A stretch of DNA of 50,549 bases from DATCYZ01 sp036526195 (GCA_036526195.1 DATCYZ010000135.1:1-50549), one strand, 5' to 3'; counted from the stretch's first letter, positions 7,905 through 16,734 are shown. Notes: generated by a model not told the origin, from the sequence alone. Numbers and translations: made by a program.

Positions 7905-8222
7905 GGCGGAGGGCGGTCGGCCTTCGCGTCAACGCGAACGGTCGACGCAGCCGCCGCCACAATCCGGTTCGACCCGGTCTCCGTCTTTCGCGCAGCGAAA
8001 GGCGGAGAAAATGCTGCGCCCCATCGCGCGTTGTCGACGATCGAAGGCAAGGTTTCCCGGGCCTTCGCTTCGCGAAGACCCGGGATCTGGGTCGAACCGG
8101 ATGGTGGCGGTGCCTGCGGCTGGCGTCGCCCATGACGCCAAGGCCGGAATCAGGACCGGATGTTGGCGGCGCCCGAAGCGGGCGCAATCGTTGACGCTTT
8201 GGCCGACGGCCGCTGATCGGAC
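7905..8222. other. 318-base gene-free region packed with hairpins
   Basis: No convincing gene between the two convergent coding regions. Besides the composite element at 7954-8110 it holds TTCGCGT-CA-ACGCGAA (7923-7938) and GCGCCCG-AAG-CGGGCGC (8169-8185). Neither is followed by a T run, so Rho-independent termination is not obvious. Confidence 0.7.
7954..8110. repeat. 157-base composite inverted-repeat element (MITE/REP-like)
   Basis: The outer arms 7954-7977 and 8087-8110 are inverted repeats matching at 22 of 24 positions; the first reads CCGCCACAATCCGGTTCGAC and continues. Nested inside are CTTTCGC-GCA-GCGAAAG (7985-8001, extendable to 7981-8005) and a longer hairpin 8055-8085 with TCCCGGG and CCCGGGA outer arms. 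It has no coding capacity for a transposase. The architecture suggests a palindromic mobile repeat or a structured RNA. Confidence 0.6.
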
Positions 8223-8642
8223 CTACGTCAACGCAATGAACTTCGGATCATCCTGCTGCCCGCGCTCGAACTTCAGGAATTCGTAGTAGCCGCAGCGCTT
8301 GGTGTCCGGATAGATGCGGCAGACGCCGGGCCGGGCATGGTAGACGGTGCACTGGCGCTTTTTCTGGTCGAGGAACATGCACACGCTCTTGAAGATCTTG
8401 TCCTTGCGGTGCCGAAGGGCATGGGACTTCTCGCCCTTGTCCCAGCGCGTGAAGCGCTTCTCGGCCTGCTCGAAGCTCAGGTCGAAGTGCTTGCCGAGGC
8501 GCGCGACGTCACGCCTGGTGATCTCGATCAGCGGGTAGCTGCAGCAGTAGGCGGGGCACTTGTTGCAGTCGTACTTCGGCTTGGGCGCCGCGGCCTTGCG
8601 GATGGGGATGACGCGGGCGGGCTTCTTCTTGGCGTTCGGCAT
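8223..8642 (-). CDS. YkgJ family cysteine-cluster protein
   Basis: A 139-residue small protein of the YkgJ/UPF0153 family, thought to bind zinc or an iron-sulfur centre through conserved cysteines. The first cluster is YDCNKCPAYCCSYP. The second is SVCMFLDQKKRQCTVYHARP followed by GVCRIYPDTKRC. The first 24 residues are a basic, low-complexity lead. The biochemical role is unknown for this family. It is transcribed away from the secreted-protein gene at 8810; a TACAAT box on the minus strand (8694-8699) is a plausible -10. Confidence 0.88.
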   Translation of the reverse strand: MPNAKKKPARVIPIRKAAAPKPKYDCNKCPAYCCSYPLIEITRRDVARLGKHFDLSFEQAEKRFTRWDKGEKSHALRHRKDKIFKSVCMFLDQKKRQCTVYHARPGVCRIYPDTKRCGYYEFLKFERGQQDDPKFIALT

Positions 8643-8693
8643 GAGGAGCTGTCATTCGGCGCGGCGCGCCGCCGGGGTTCGTGAAAGGCGCGC

Positions 8694-8699
8694 ATTGTA
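8694..8699 (-). promoter_or_regulatory. candidate -10 box for the YkgJ-type gene
   Basis: TACAAT on the minus strand, 51 bases before the ATG at 8642, in the 167-base divergent gap. No clear -35 was found. Confidence 0.35.
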
Positions 8700-8809
8700 C
8701 TGCGAGTGCGTCGGTTGCAGCGGCTTGACCCGTTTCGCGACGGGCTGCGTTTCAGTCTTCAGGGGCGCGCGTCATCGGGCGTGCGGGCCCGGACTGAACG
8801 GAGGCTGAC

Positions 8810-9622
8810 ATGAAGCTGCTCTGGTGCCTGACCCTTGCCCTGGCAGGGCTGTTCTCGACGCCGGCGTTCGCGCTCGGCGGCATGGTGGATCTTGCGGTCC
8901 ACGACCGCAGCGACGGGCGTGCGCTGAAGGTGTATTGGCATGCGGGGCGCGCCTACATCGCCGGGCGGCCCGGCAACGACTACCGCATCGAGGTGCGCAG
9001 CAGGGAGGCGGGCCGCGTGCTCGCGGTGGTATCGGTCGACGGCGTGAACGTGGTGAGCGGCGAGACGGCGGATCCCTCCCAGGCCGGCTACGTGCTCTCG
9101 CCCCATGGACGCCTTTCGATCCAGGGCTGGCGCAAGAGCCTCGCGCAGACCGCCGCCTTCACCTTCACGGCGCTGCCGGATTCCTATGCTGCGCGCACCG
9201 GGCGACCGGATGATGTCGGCGTCATCGGCGTGGCCCTGTTCCGTGAGCGCGTGGCGGCGCCGCCGGTGGATTCGATCGCGCGCCGCGCCCCCGGCGCCGC
9301 GCCGGAAGCCCGCGACAACGCGGGTCGCGGGCAGGCCGAGGCGAAGGCCTCGGCCGACGCCGCGAGCGGCGCGCGCGAGGAGCGCCTCGGCACCGGGCAC
9401 GGCCGGCGCGAGGTGTCGCATGCCACGCGGGTGGCGTTCGAGCGCGCCACCGCGACGCCGGTTGAAACGATCACGCTCTACTACGACCGGCATGAGGCCC
9501 TCGTCGCCGCAGGCGTGATTCGCGAACCGTCCTGCGCGAGTTCCTGCACCCGCTGCGGGCGGCCCTGCGTGTCGCGCCCGCGGCCGTTTCCCGGCGGCTT
9601 CGTGCCGGATCCGGGCGCCTGA
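8810..9622 (+). CDS. conserved secreted protein of unknown function, upstream of an ECF sigma gene
   Basis: A 270-residue exported protein. The first 22 residues are a clear signal peptide (MKLLWCLTLALAGLFSTPAFA). The mature N-terminal half looks like a beta-rich domain with VYWHAGRAYIAGRPGNDYRI, VVSVDGVNVVSGETA and FTALPDSYAARTGRP, a pattern I recognise from unnamed betaproteobacterial proteins encoded beside sigma factors. Residues about 150-200 are a disordered Ala/Arg-rich linker, followed by a second conserved stretch VSHATRVAFERATATP. The tail carries a four-cysteine set (CASSCTRCGRPC) and a Pro-rich end. GGAGG precedes the ATG. It is probably co-regulated with the sigma/anti-sigma pair 90 bases downstream. 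Confidence 0.75.
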   Translation: MKLLWCLTLALAGLFSTPAFALGGMVDLAVHDRSDGRALKVYWHAGRAYIAGRPGNDYRIEVRSREAGRVLAVVSVDGVNVVSGETADPSQAGYVLSPHGRLSIQGWRKSLAQTAAFTFTALPDSYAARTGRPDDVGVIGVALFRERVAAPPVDSIARRAPGAAPEARDNAGRGQAEAKASADAASGAREERLGTGHGRREVSHATRVAFERATATPVETITLYYDRHEALVAAGVIREPSCASSCTRCGRPCVSRPRPFPGGFVPDPGA

Positions 9623-9636
9623 GCCGGTCGCGCCGC

Positions 9637-9670
9637 GCGCCTTGCCACTGCGCGCCGTGCGCCTTGCCAC
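9637..9670. repeat. 22-base spaced direct repeat upstream of the sigma gene
   Basis: GCGCCTTGCCAC occurs at 9637-9648 and again at 9659-9670, exactly 22 bases (about two helical turns) apart and 41-75 bases before the sigma factor ATG. The surrounding bases are also similar, so it may be a tandem duplication or a paired operator. Confidence 0.5.
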
Positions 9671-9711
9671 CGCGCGGCGGGACGCCGGGCGCGGCGCTAC
9701 ACTGGCACGCG

Positions 9712-10275
9712 ATGGAGGCTGCGGACGAACAACTGATGCTCGCCTATCGCGACGGGGACGCGTCTGCCTTCGAGACGCTGTACGCGCGCCACCGGGCGCG
9801 GGTGTTCCGCTTCGTGCTGCGCAGCGTGCCCGCGCGCGGGGTCGCGGAGGAATTGTTCCAGGACGTGTGGATGAAGGTGATCGAGGCGCGCACCCGCTAC
9901 GCGCCGAGCGCGAAGTTCACCACCTGGCTCTACACCATTGCGCACCACCGGCTGGTCGACCACTGGCGCAAGCGCGGCCTGTCGCTGGTGTCGCTGGATG
10001 CGGAAGAAGGCGGCGCGCCCGAGCCGGCGGCGCCGCCGCTGTCCGACCCGGCGCGGCGTGCCGCGCTGAACCAGGATATCGCTCGATTGCTGGCCGCGAT
10101 CGCCGCGCTGCCCCCGGTGCAGCGCGAAGCCTTCCTGCTGCACGAGGAGGCGGGCCTCTCCGTGCCGGAGATTGCAGAGGCGACCGGGGCGAGCGTGGAG
10201 GCGGCGAAAAGCCGGCTGCGCTATGCCACTGCGAAACTGCGCGAAGCGCTGGGGGAGGGGAATGCCGATGGCTGA
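9712..10275 (+). CDS. ECF-type RNA polymerase sigma factor
   Basis: A 187-residue sigma-70-family factor of the extracytoplasmic function group. Region 2 (about 10-75) contains YARHRARVFRFVLRS, AEELFQDVWMKVIEAR and the promoter-melting stretch FTTWLYTIAHHRLVDHWRKR. Region 4 (about 125-180) has LPPVQREAFLLHEEAGLS and an HTH ending VEAAKSRLRYATAKLRE. Regions 1.1 and 3 are absent, as expected. The ATG at 9712 is used because the longer frame starts in the gap. The stop overlaps the start of the membrane partner gene, the usual arrangement for a sigma and its anti-sigma. Confidence 0.95.
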   Translation: MEAADEQLMLAYRDGDASAFETLYARHRARVFRFVLRSVPARGVAEELFQDVWMKVIEARTRYAPSAKFTTWLYTIAHHRLVDHWRKRGLSLVSLDAEEGGAPEPAAPPLSDPARRAALNQDIARLLAAIAALPPVQREAFLLHEEAGLSVPEIAEATGASVEAAKSRLRYATAKLREALGEGNADG

Positions 10276-11116
10276 GCCCGAAGACCGCGACCTGTCCGCC
10301 CGGTATCGCGCGCTGCCCGATGAAACGCCACCGGCGGCGCTCGACGCGGCAATCCTCGACGCGGCACGCCGCGATGCCAGGATGCGCCGCGCGTCCGGCC
10401 TGCGACGCTGGACCCTGCCGGTGTCGCTTGCCGCCGTGGTGATGCTCTCGGTGCTGGTGACGCTGCGCATCGAGGACGAGCGTCCGGACGTCGCCGCCCT
10501 GCGCGAGTCGACCGGGCTCGCCACACCCGTCGAGGAAAAGGCGCCGGATCCCTACGCCGCGCTGCCTGCGGAAAAAGGGTCAGACCCCGTTTCCACCCGG
10601 CCGGCGGCGCGTGCCCCGCAGGTCTCCGCGCCGGCCTCCGCCGAGAAAAAGGGGTCAGACCCCATTTCGGCATTGCCGGCGCCCGCACCCGCACTCGCAC
10701 CCGCACCCGCACAGCGCGACGAGGCGGGCGGCATGGAAAAGAAGCCGGACGAAAAGAAGCTGGATGCCGTGGCGGCTCCGGCAGCTCCGGCTGCACCCGC
10801 GCGGGAATCCGGATTGCGGGCGTCGCCGGAGGCGGCATCGGCCGCGCGCGGCAGCGGCTTCGCCGCGGATGCTGCGCGCGCGCCCGTCGAGGCACCCGCG
10901 AGTCGCGACCGCGCTGACATGAGCCGGGCGAAGTCCGAGGCACGCATGCAGGACGCGGCGCCTGAATCGCCGCGCGCCTGGCTCGAGCGCATCGCGCGCC
11001 TGCGCCGCGAAGGGCGCATCGAGGAGGCGGACAAGGCGCTGGAGGCGTTCCGCAATCGGTATCCCGACTTCGAGATCCCTGAGGCGCTGCGCGAGGCGGT
11101 GCTCGGCACGCGCTGA
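10262..11116 (+). CDS. membrane protein, probable anti-sigma factor, with two in-frame palindromic repeats
   Basis: A 284-residue protein overlapping the sigma gene. Residues 1-45 are a charged cytoplasmic segment (ARYRALPDETPPAALDAAIL), 50-70 a single membrane helix (WTLPVSLAAVVMLSVLVTLRI region), and about 75-235 a Pro/Ala-rich periplasmic linker. The conserved C-terminal helical block contains RAWLERIARLRREGR and ends RYPDFEIPEALREAV. No zinc-binding ZAS motif is seen, so the anti-sigma role rests on gene order and topology. Two copies of the window's palindromic repeat are embedded in the linker, giving EKGSDP (residues 104-109) and EKKGSDP (128-134). Start is ATG 10262 or ATG 10268; GGGAGGGG fits the second better. 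Confidence 0.8.
   Translation: MPMAEPEDRDLSARYRALPDETPPAALDAAILDAARRDARMRRASGLRRWTLPVSLAAVVMLSVLVTLRIEDERPDVAALRESTGLATPVEEKAPDPYAALPAEKGSDPVSTRPAARAPQVSAPASAEKKGSDPISALPAPAPALAPAPAQRDEAGGMEKKPDEKKLDAVAAPAAPAAPARESGLRASPEAASAARGSGFAADAARAPVEAPASRDRADMSRAKSEARMQDAAPESPRAWLERIARLRREGRIEEADKALEAFRNRYPDFEIPEALREAVLGTR
10571..10594. repeat. GTCAGAC palindrome inside the anti-sigma-like gene, copy 1
   Basis: A 24-base in-frame copy with core AGGGTCAGACCCC. The usual T5 tract is broken (CCCCGTTTCC) and one G is missing from the left arm. It encodes EKGSDPVS. Confidence 0.85.
10645..10669. repeat. GTCAGAC palindrome inside the anti-sigma-like gene, copy 2
   Basis: A second in-frame copy about 50 bases later, with the full core GGGGTCAGACCCC and a left arm of five A. 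The right arm reads ATTTCG instead of TTTTTC. It encodes EKKGSDPIS. Confidence 0.85.
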
Positions 11117-11140
11117 GAAATGGGGGCAGACCCCTTTCTC
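11115..11140. repeat. GTCAGAC palindrome at the stop codon, with compensatory arm change
   Basis: Starts inside the TGA stop of the anti-sigma-like gene. Arms GAGAAA and TTTCTC differ from the usual GAAAAA and TTTTTC at matching positions, so pairing is kept. Core GGGGGCAGACCCC. Candidate terminator. Confidence 0.8.
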
Positions 11141-11155
11141 AGTTGGGGCGGCGCC

Positions 11156-11181
11156 GAAAAAAGGGGTCAGACCCCTTCTTC
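11156..11181. repeat. GTCAGAC palindrome in the 3' convergent gap
   Basis: A 26-base copy with core GGGGTCAGACCCC, left arm six A and right arm TTCTTC. The TCAGA form reads in the direction of the upstream plus-strand gene. Confidence 0.85.
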
Positions 11182-11215
11182 GCCTCCGACGTCCCGGATT
11201 CGTTGCGTGTCTGTT

Positions 11216-11240
11216 GAAAAAGGGGTCTGACCCCTTTTTC
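11216..11240. repeat. GTCAGAC palindrome, perfect copy
   Basis: A perfect 12+1+12 palindrome (arms GAAAAAGGGGTC and GACCCCTTTTTC). It lies five bases from the stop of the minus-strand dehydrogenase gene at 11246. The TCAGA form is on the minus strand, again the sense strand of the adjacent gene. A strong candidate bidirectional terminator. Confidence 0.85.
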
Positions 11241-11245
11241 CGTTT

Positions 11246-12124
11246 CTACCCCTTGGGCTTCTCGCCCGCGATCTGCAGGAACACTGCCGAGGTGTCGAGC
11301 TTGCCGAGCGCGTTGCGGCGCGCGGCCTGGAACTGGCTGCGCACCAGGGCGGCGATCGGCATCGGCCGGTCGAGCGACTGCGCCATGTCGAGGAAGTAGC
11401 GCACGTCCTTGTCCATCAACTCGACCTGGAATTGCGCCGCGAAGTCGCGCTTGAGCATTTTCGGCAGCTTGGTCTTCGTGAGCCGGCAGCCGGCCGCGCC
11501 TTCGCCGAGGATCTCGAGCGTCGCGGCCTGGTCCAGGCCCGCGGCCTCGGCGGCGAGCGCGGCTTCGGCGAGCGACGCGGTAAGCGTGGCCGAGATCATG
11601 TTGTTGATGAGCTTGAGGGTGGCACCGCAGCCCGAGTCGCCGATGCGTCGCGACATGCGCCCCATGGCGGCGAACAGCGGCTGCGCCTTGTCGAAGGCAG
11701 CCGCATCCCCGCCCACCAGGAACACCAGTTCCCTGCCCTGCGCCTGCGCCAGGCTGCCCGAGACCGGTGCATCGAGGTAGACGATGCCCCTGGCCGTTGC
11801 GGCCGCCGCGACTTCGCGCGCGAGCGCGGGCGAGTTGGTGCTCGAGTCGATCACCACCGTGCCCTTTGCCGCCCCGGCCAGCACGCCGGCGTCACCGAGC
11901 ATCACCGCGCGCGAGGCGGCGTCGTCGGCGACGATGGAGACCACGAAGTCCGCGCCCTTTGCCGCCGCGGCGGGGGTCCCGGCGACCGTTGCGCCCTTGC
12001 CTGCGAGCGCCGCGGTCTTCGCGCGGTCGCGGTTGTAGACCTGCAGCGCGAATCCGGCCTGCATCAGGTTCGCCGACATGCGCGAGCCCATCGCGCCCAG
12101 TCCCACGAATGCAACGGTCATCAT
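11246..12124 (-). CDS. beta-hydroxyacid dehydrogenase (3-hydroxyisobutyrate dehydrogenase family)
   Basis: A 292-residue NAD(P)-dependent dehydrogenase of the 3-hydroxyisobutyrate/tartronate-semialdehyde reductase family. The N-terminal Rossmann motif is VAFVGLGAMGSRMSANL. The substrate motif DAPVSGSLAQAQGRELVFLV is intact. The catalytic lysine lies in GATLKLINNM, near residue 170. AAGGAGAAGG precedes tandem ATGs at 12124 and 12121; I use the first. It is divergent from acetoacetyl-CoA synthetase and ends at a perfect palindromic repeat. The exact substrate within the family is not readable. Confidence 0.9.
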   Translation of the reverse strand: MMTVAFVGLGAMGSRMSANLMQAGFALQVYNRDRAKTAALAGKGATVAGTPAAAAKGADFVVSIVADDAASRAVMLGDAGVLAGAAKGTVVIDSSTNSPALAREVAAAATARGIVYLDAPVSGSLAQAQGRELVFLVGGDAAAFDKAQPLFAAMGRMSRRIGDSGCGATLKLINNMISATLTASLAEAALAAEAAGLDQAATLEILGEGAAGCRLTKTKLPKMLKRDFAAQFQVELMDKDVRYFLDMAQSLDRPMPIAALVRSQFQAARRNALGKLDTSAVFLQIAGEKPKG

Positions 12125-12183
12125 CACCTTCTCCTTGGTTGCTGCGATCTGCGCCAATCCTAACCCGGCGCGCAGGCGGCCCT

Positions 12184-12189
12184 TATAAT
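12184..12189 (+). promoter_or_regulatory. -10 box for acetoacetyl-CoA synthetase
   Basis: A perfect TATAAT, 39 bases before the ATG at 12229, giving a leader of about 32 bases. The hexamer 17 bases upstream (TAACCC) is a poor -35, so an activator may be needed. Confidence 0.55.
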
Positions 12190-12228
12190 CCGGGCCTGCC
12201 CGTTTCAGACTTTCCCGCAGGATCCCCA

Positions 12229-14173
<1,945 letters not shown>

Positions 14174-14202
<29 letters not shown>

Positions 14203-15214
14203 GGGCCTTTGCGATCTTGGCGGGCACGCGCGCCACGCGGGAGGCGCTGCGCTTCTTCTCCCGCGCCCCGCTTTCCTCGCTCTCTGCTTCACCTTTCAGC
14301 CAATCGACGAAGGCGGCGACTTCGGGCCGGTCTGCGGACTGCTTCGATACGATCGCGTAGTAGGCGCGCGCCGGCGTGGCGCTGCTCGAGAACGGCACCA
14401 CCAGGCGGCCTTCTTCGATCGCTTCATTCACCAGCGGCGAGCGTCCGAGCGCAATGCCGTGACCGGCAATGGCGGCGGGAATGATCTGCTCGTAGCCAGA
14501 GAAGAGCAGGCTGCCCGCGGGCTTCAGGCCGCTCAGGCCCTCCACTTCCAGCCAGGTGCGCCAGTGCAGCCAGGGGTGGCGCGCCTCGCGATCGTCGTAA
14601 CGCAGCAGCACGTGCTTCGCCAGGTCCGCAGGCACGCGCAAAGGGCGGCGCGGATCGTTTGCAAGCTTCGGGCTGCATACCGGAAACACCCGCTCGCCGA
14701 ACAGGCGCAGCGCGTCCGGGCCCGCAAACGACGGCGGACCGTGACGGATCGCGACATCCAGGCCGTCGCGACCCAGGTCCATCACGCGCGTGTCGGCGTT
14801 GATGCGCACATCGATCTCCGGATGCGCCGCGGTAAACCCCACCAGTCGCGGGATCAGCCAGAGCGCCGCGAAAGAATGCGTGGTGGTGAGCGCGAGCGTG
14901 CGCCGGCCGGTGGCGGCCCGCAGGCGGTCGGTGGCCGCGCGCATGGTCGCGAGCACCTGCGCGGCGGCCGGATAGAACTGCTGGCCGGCGATGGTGAGCG
15001 CGAGCGCGCGGTGGCGTCGCTCGAACAGCGCGACGCCGAGTTGTTCCTCGAGCTCCTTCATCTGCCGGCTGACGGCCGACTGCGTCAGGTGCAGTTCCTC
15101 GCCCGCCTGCGTGAACGACAGCAGGCGCGCCGCCGCCTCGAAGCCGCGCAGCAGGTCGAGCGAGGGCAGGCGGGGCGGGGCGCTGGCGCCGGTATTCACA
15201 TTCCTATTAAGCAT
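14174..15214 (-). CDS. LysR family transcriptional regulator (GcvA-like)
   Basis: A 346-residue LysR regulator. The winged helix-turn-helix is at about residues 18-77 (LLSFTQAGEELHLTQSAVSR, then QMKELEEQLGVALFERRHRA). The effector-binding domain is at about 105-310, with LALTTTHSFAALWLIPRLVG as in GcvA-type members. The protein is longer than usual: about 20 residues before the HTH and a basic tail of about 35 residues (RSASRVARVPAKIAKALRS) that runs into the end of the aacS gene on the other strand. ATG 15214 is chosen over the upstream frame. It is divergent from a DUF2917 gene, and two palindromes lie in the shared 101-base gap. Confidence 0.9.
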
Positions 15215-15243
15215 GCGTGTCCTGAGAATTCGTCGTTTGATGA

Positions 15244-15265
15244 ATTGTACGCTGCAGCGCACAAT
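15244..15265. promoter_or_regulatory. probable LysR operator (22-base near-palindrome)
   Basis: ATTGT and ACAAT flank CGCTGCAGCG; 20 of 22 positions are palindromic and T-N11-A spacing can be drawn inside it. It lies 30 bases upstream of the LysR ATG in the divergent gap. Confidence 0.55.
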
Positions 15266-15286
15266 CCATTCCGCATAGCATGCACT

Positions 15287-15300
15287 TTACGCATGCGTAA
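15287..15300. promoter_or_regulatory. 14-base perfect palindrome upstream of the DUF2917 gene
   Basis: TTACGCATGCGTAA, perfect, ending 15 bases before the ATG at 15316. A second regulator site or part of the LysR footprint. Confidence 0.5.
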
Positions 15301-15315
15301 GACAAGGAGAACACC

Positions 15316-15543
15316 ATGAGAGTTGAAATGGAACCCGGCGCGATCCGGCTCTTGCCGCACCAGACGCTGCGGGTACGGGACGGCGCAGGCGCCACGATTT
15401 GCGCGAGGGAAGGCACGGTGTGGATTACGGAAGAGGCCAACCCGCAGGACGTCGTGCTGGAGCCCGGCGGCTGCTACCGCCTGCGTCACGCCGGCCTCAC
15501 GCTGGTGAACGGCTTCGGCGACGCAGCCATCACCCTGAACTGA
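15316..15543 (+). CDS. DUF2917 domain protein
   Basis: A 75-residue protein filling a whole DUF2917 domain: an N-terminal GAIRLLPHQTLRVRDGAGAT, then ICAREGTVWITEEANPQDVV and a cupin-like ending EPGGCYRLRHAGLTLV. It resembles a small beta-barrel; no catalytic residues can be assigned. AAGGAGA precedes the ATG. It is divergent from the LysR gene, an arrangement I associate with Burkholderiales, and is followed after 22 bases by another small gene. Function is unknown in the family. Confidence 0.85.
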   Translation: MRVEMEPGAIRLLPHQTLRVRDGAGATICAREGTVWITEEANPQDVVLEPGGCYRLRHAGLTLVNGFGDAAITLN

Positions 15544-15565
15544 TTTCAACGAAAAGGAACGCACC

Positions 15566-15805
15566 ATGAACGCCCTCGACGACAACATCACCCTCACCTA
15601 CGAAGACCTGGTCCGCGACCCGGAACTGGCCGAGCGCGCAATCCAGCGCGGCCGGCGCATGCACGCCCAGGCGGTCAGCCGGCTGGTGTCGACGACCGCG
15701 AAGCGCCTGTTCGGCGCCGATGATGCCGGGATCCGGCCGCCGGCCGCTCCCGCGACGGCATCCCTCGCGACGCCGAACAACGTGCGAACCGCCGCCTGCG
15801 GCTGA
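15566..15805 (+). CDS. small hypothetical protein downstream of DUF2917
   Basis: A 79-residue basic helical protein. Residues 10-45 form an amphipathic helix-rich stretch (LTYEDLVRDPELAERAIQRG, then RRMHAQAVSRLV); the rest is Pro/Ala-rich and probably disordered. No known domain is recognised. An AAGGAA ribosome site and the 22-base spacing put it in one transcript with the DUF2917 gene. It could be a DNA- or membrane-associated partner, but this is a guess. Confidence 0.65.
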   Translation: MNALDDNITLTYEDLVRDPELAERAIQRGRRMHAQAVSRLVSTTAKRLFGADDAGIRPPAAPATASLATPNNVRTAACG

Positions 15806-15828
15806 GGTTCAGCGGCAGGGTCAGGCCG

Positions 15829-15834
15829 TAGAAT
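15829..15834 (+). promoter_or_regulatory. -10 box for the SDR gene at 15859
   Basis: TAGAAT, 24 bases before the ATG. The -35 position (GGTTCA at 15806-15811) is weak. Confidence 0.45.
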
Positions 15835-15857
15835 GGGGGCTCCCGCAAGGAGCCCCC
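15835..15857 (+). promoter_or_regulatory. hairpin covering the Shine-Dalgarno of the SDR gene
   Basis: GGGGGCTCC-CGCAA-GGAGCCCCC is a perfect 9-base inverted repeat. Its 3' arm contains the ribosome site (AAGGAG) and ends one base before the ATG at 15859. If the whole stem is transcribed it would hide the site; if transcription starts near 15841 it acts only as a DNA palindrome. Confidence 0.5.
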
Positions 15858-15858
15858 G

Positions 15859-16734
15859 ATGTTTCAAGCTGACCTGCTGGCTGGAAAACGCATCCTGATC
15901 ACCGGCGGCGGCACCGGCCTCGGCCGGGAGATCGCCACCCGCTACCTGGAACTCGGCGCCGAGATCTGGATTGCCGGCCGGCGATCCGGCGTGCTCGAGG
16001 CGACCGCGAAGGAACTGATGGCGCAGCACGGCGGCGTGGTGCGCACGCACGCCGTGGACATCCGCGACGCGCAGGCGGTGGACGCCATGGTGCAGCGCAT
16101 CTGGGACGAGGCCGGTCCCCTGACGGGTCTGGTCAACAATGCCGCGGGCAATTTCATCAGCCCGACCAAGGATCTCACCACCAACGGCTTCAACGCCATC
16201 GCCAACATCGTTTTTCACGGCTCGTTCTACGTGACGCACGCGGTGGGCCGACGCTGGATCGAGGGCGGCCTCAAGGGATCGGTGGTCTCCATCCTCGTCA
16301 CCTGGGTGTGGACCGGCTCGCCCTACGTCGTGCCCTCGGCGATGTCGAAGGCAGGGCTCAACGTGATGACCAAGTCGCTTGCGGTGGAATGGGGTCGCTA
16401 CGGCATACGGCTCAATGCGATCGCCCCCGGCGCGTTCCCGACCGAGGGGGCGTCGAAGCGCCTGCGTCCGGACGGCAGTTTCGAGGATGCGAATGCCTCG
16501 AACCCGATGCGGCGCACCGGGAACATGCCCGAACTGCAGAACCTCGCCACCTTCCTCATGGCGGATGGCTGCGAATGGCTGACCGGCGAGACCATCGCGG
16601 TCGACGGCGGCGGCTATCTCGCCAACGGCGCCTCCTTCACCGAGCTCGACAAGCTCTCGGATGCGGACTGGGAGCGCATGCGCGAGAAGATCAAGGCGCA
16701 GAACGACAAGGACCGCGCCGGGCGCACGGCCTGA
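15859..16734 (+). CDS. SDR oxidoreductase, 2,4-dienoyl-CoA reductase / trans-2-enoyl-CoA reductase type
   Basis: A 291-residue short-chain dehydrogenase. The NADP motif is ILITGGGTGLGREIA, and the family mark LVNNAAGNFISP is typical of 2,4-dienoyl-CoA reductases. The classical YxxxK tyrosine is absent; the site reads PSAMSKAGLN, as in the dienoyl-CoA reductase branch where the Tyr is commonly replaced. The C-terminus keeps LTGETIAVDGGGYL. It probably acts as an auxiliary enzyme in beta-oxidation of unsaturated fatty acids. Ten bases separate it from the Nudix-MBL gene, so the two are likely cotranscribed. Confidence 0.85.
   Translation: MFQADLLAGKRILITGGGTGLGREIATRYLELGAEIWIAGRRSGVLEATAKELMAQHGGVVRTHAVDIRDAQAVDAMVQRIWDEAGPLTGLVNNAAGNFISPTKDLTTNGFNAIANIVFHGSFYVTHAVGRRWIEGGLKGSVVSILVTWVWTGSPYVVPSAMSKAGLNVMTKSLAVEWGRYGIRLNAIAPGAFPTEGASKRLRPDGSFEDANASNPMRRTGNMPELQNLATFLMADGCEWLTGETIAVDGGGYLANGASFTELDKLSDADWERMREKIKAQNDKDRAGRTA

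Noticed and set aside
10571..11240. Clustered repeats as a possible CRISPR array
   Set aside because: Units are palindromes with irregular spacing, some inside a coding frame, and no cas gene is present.
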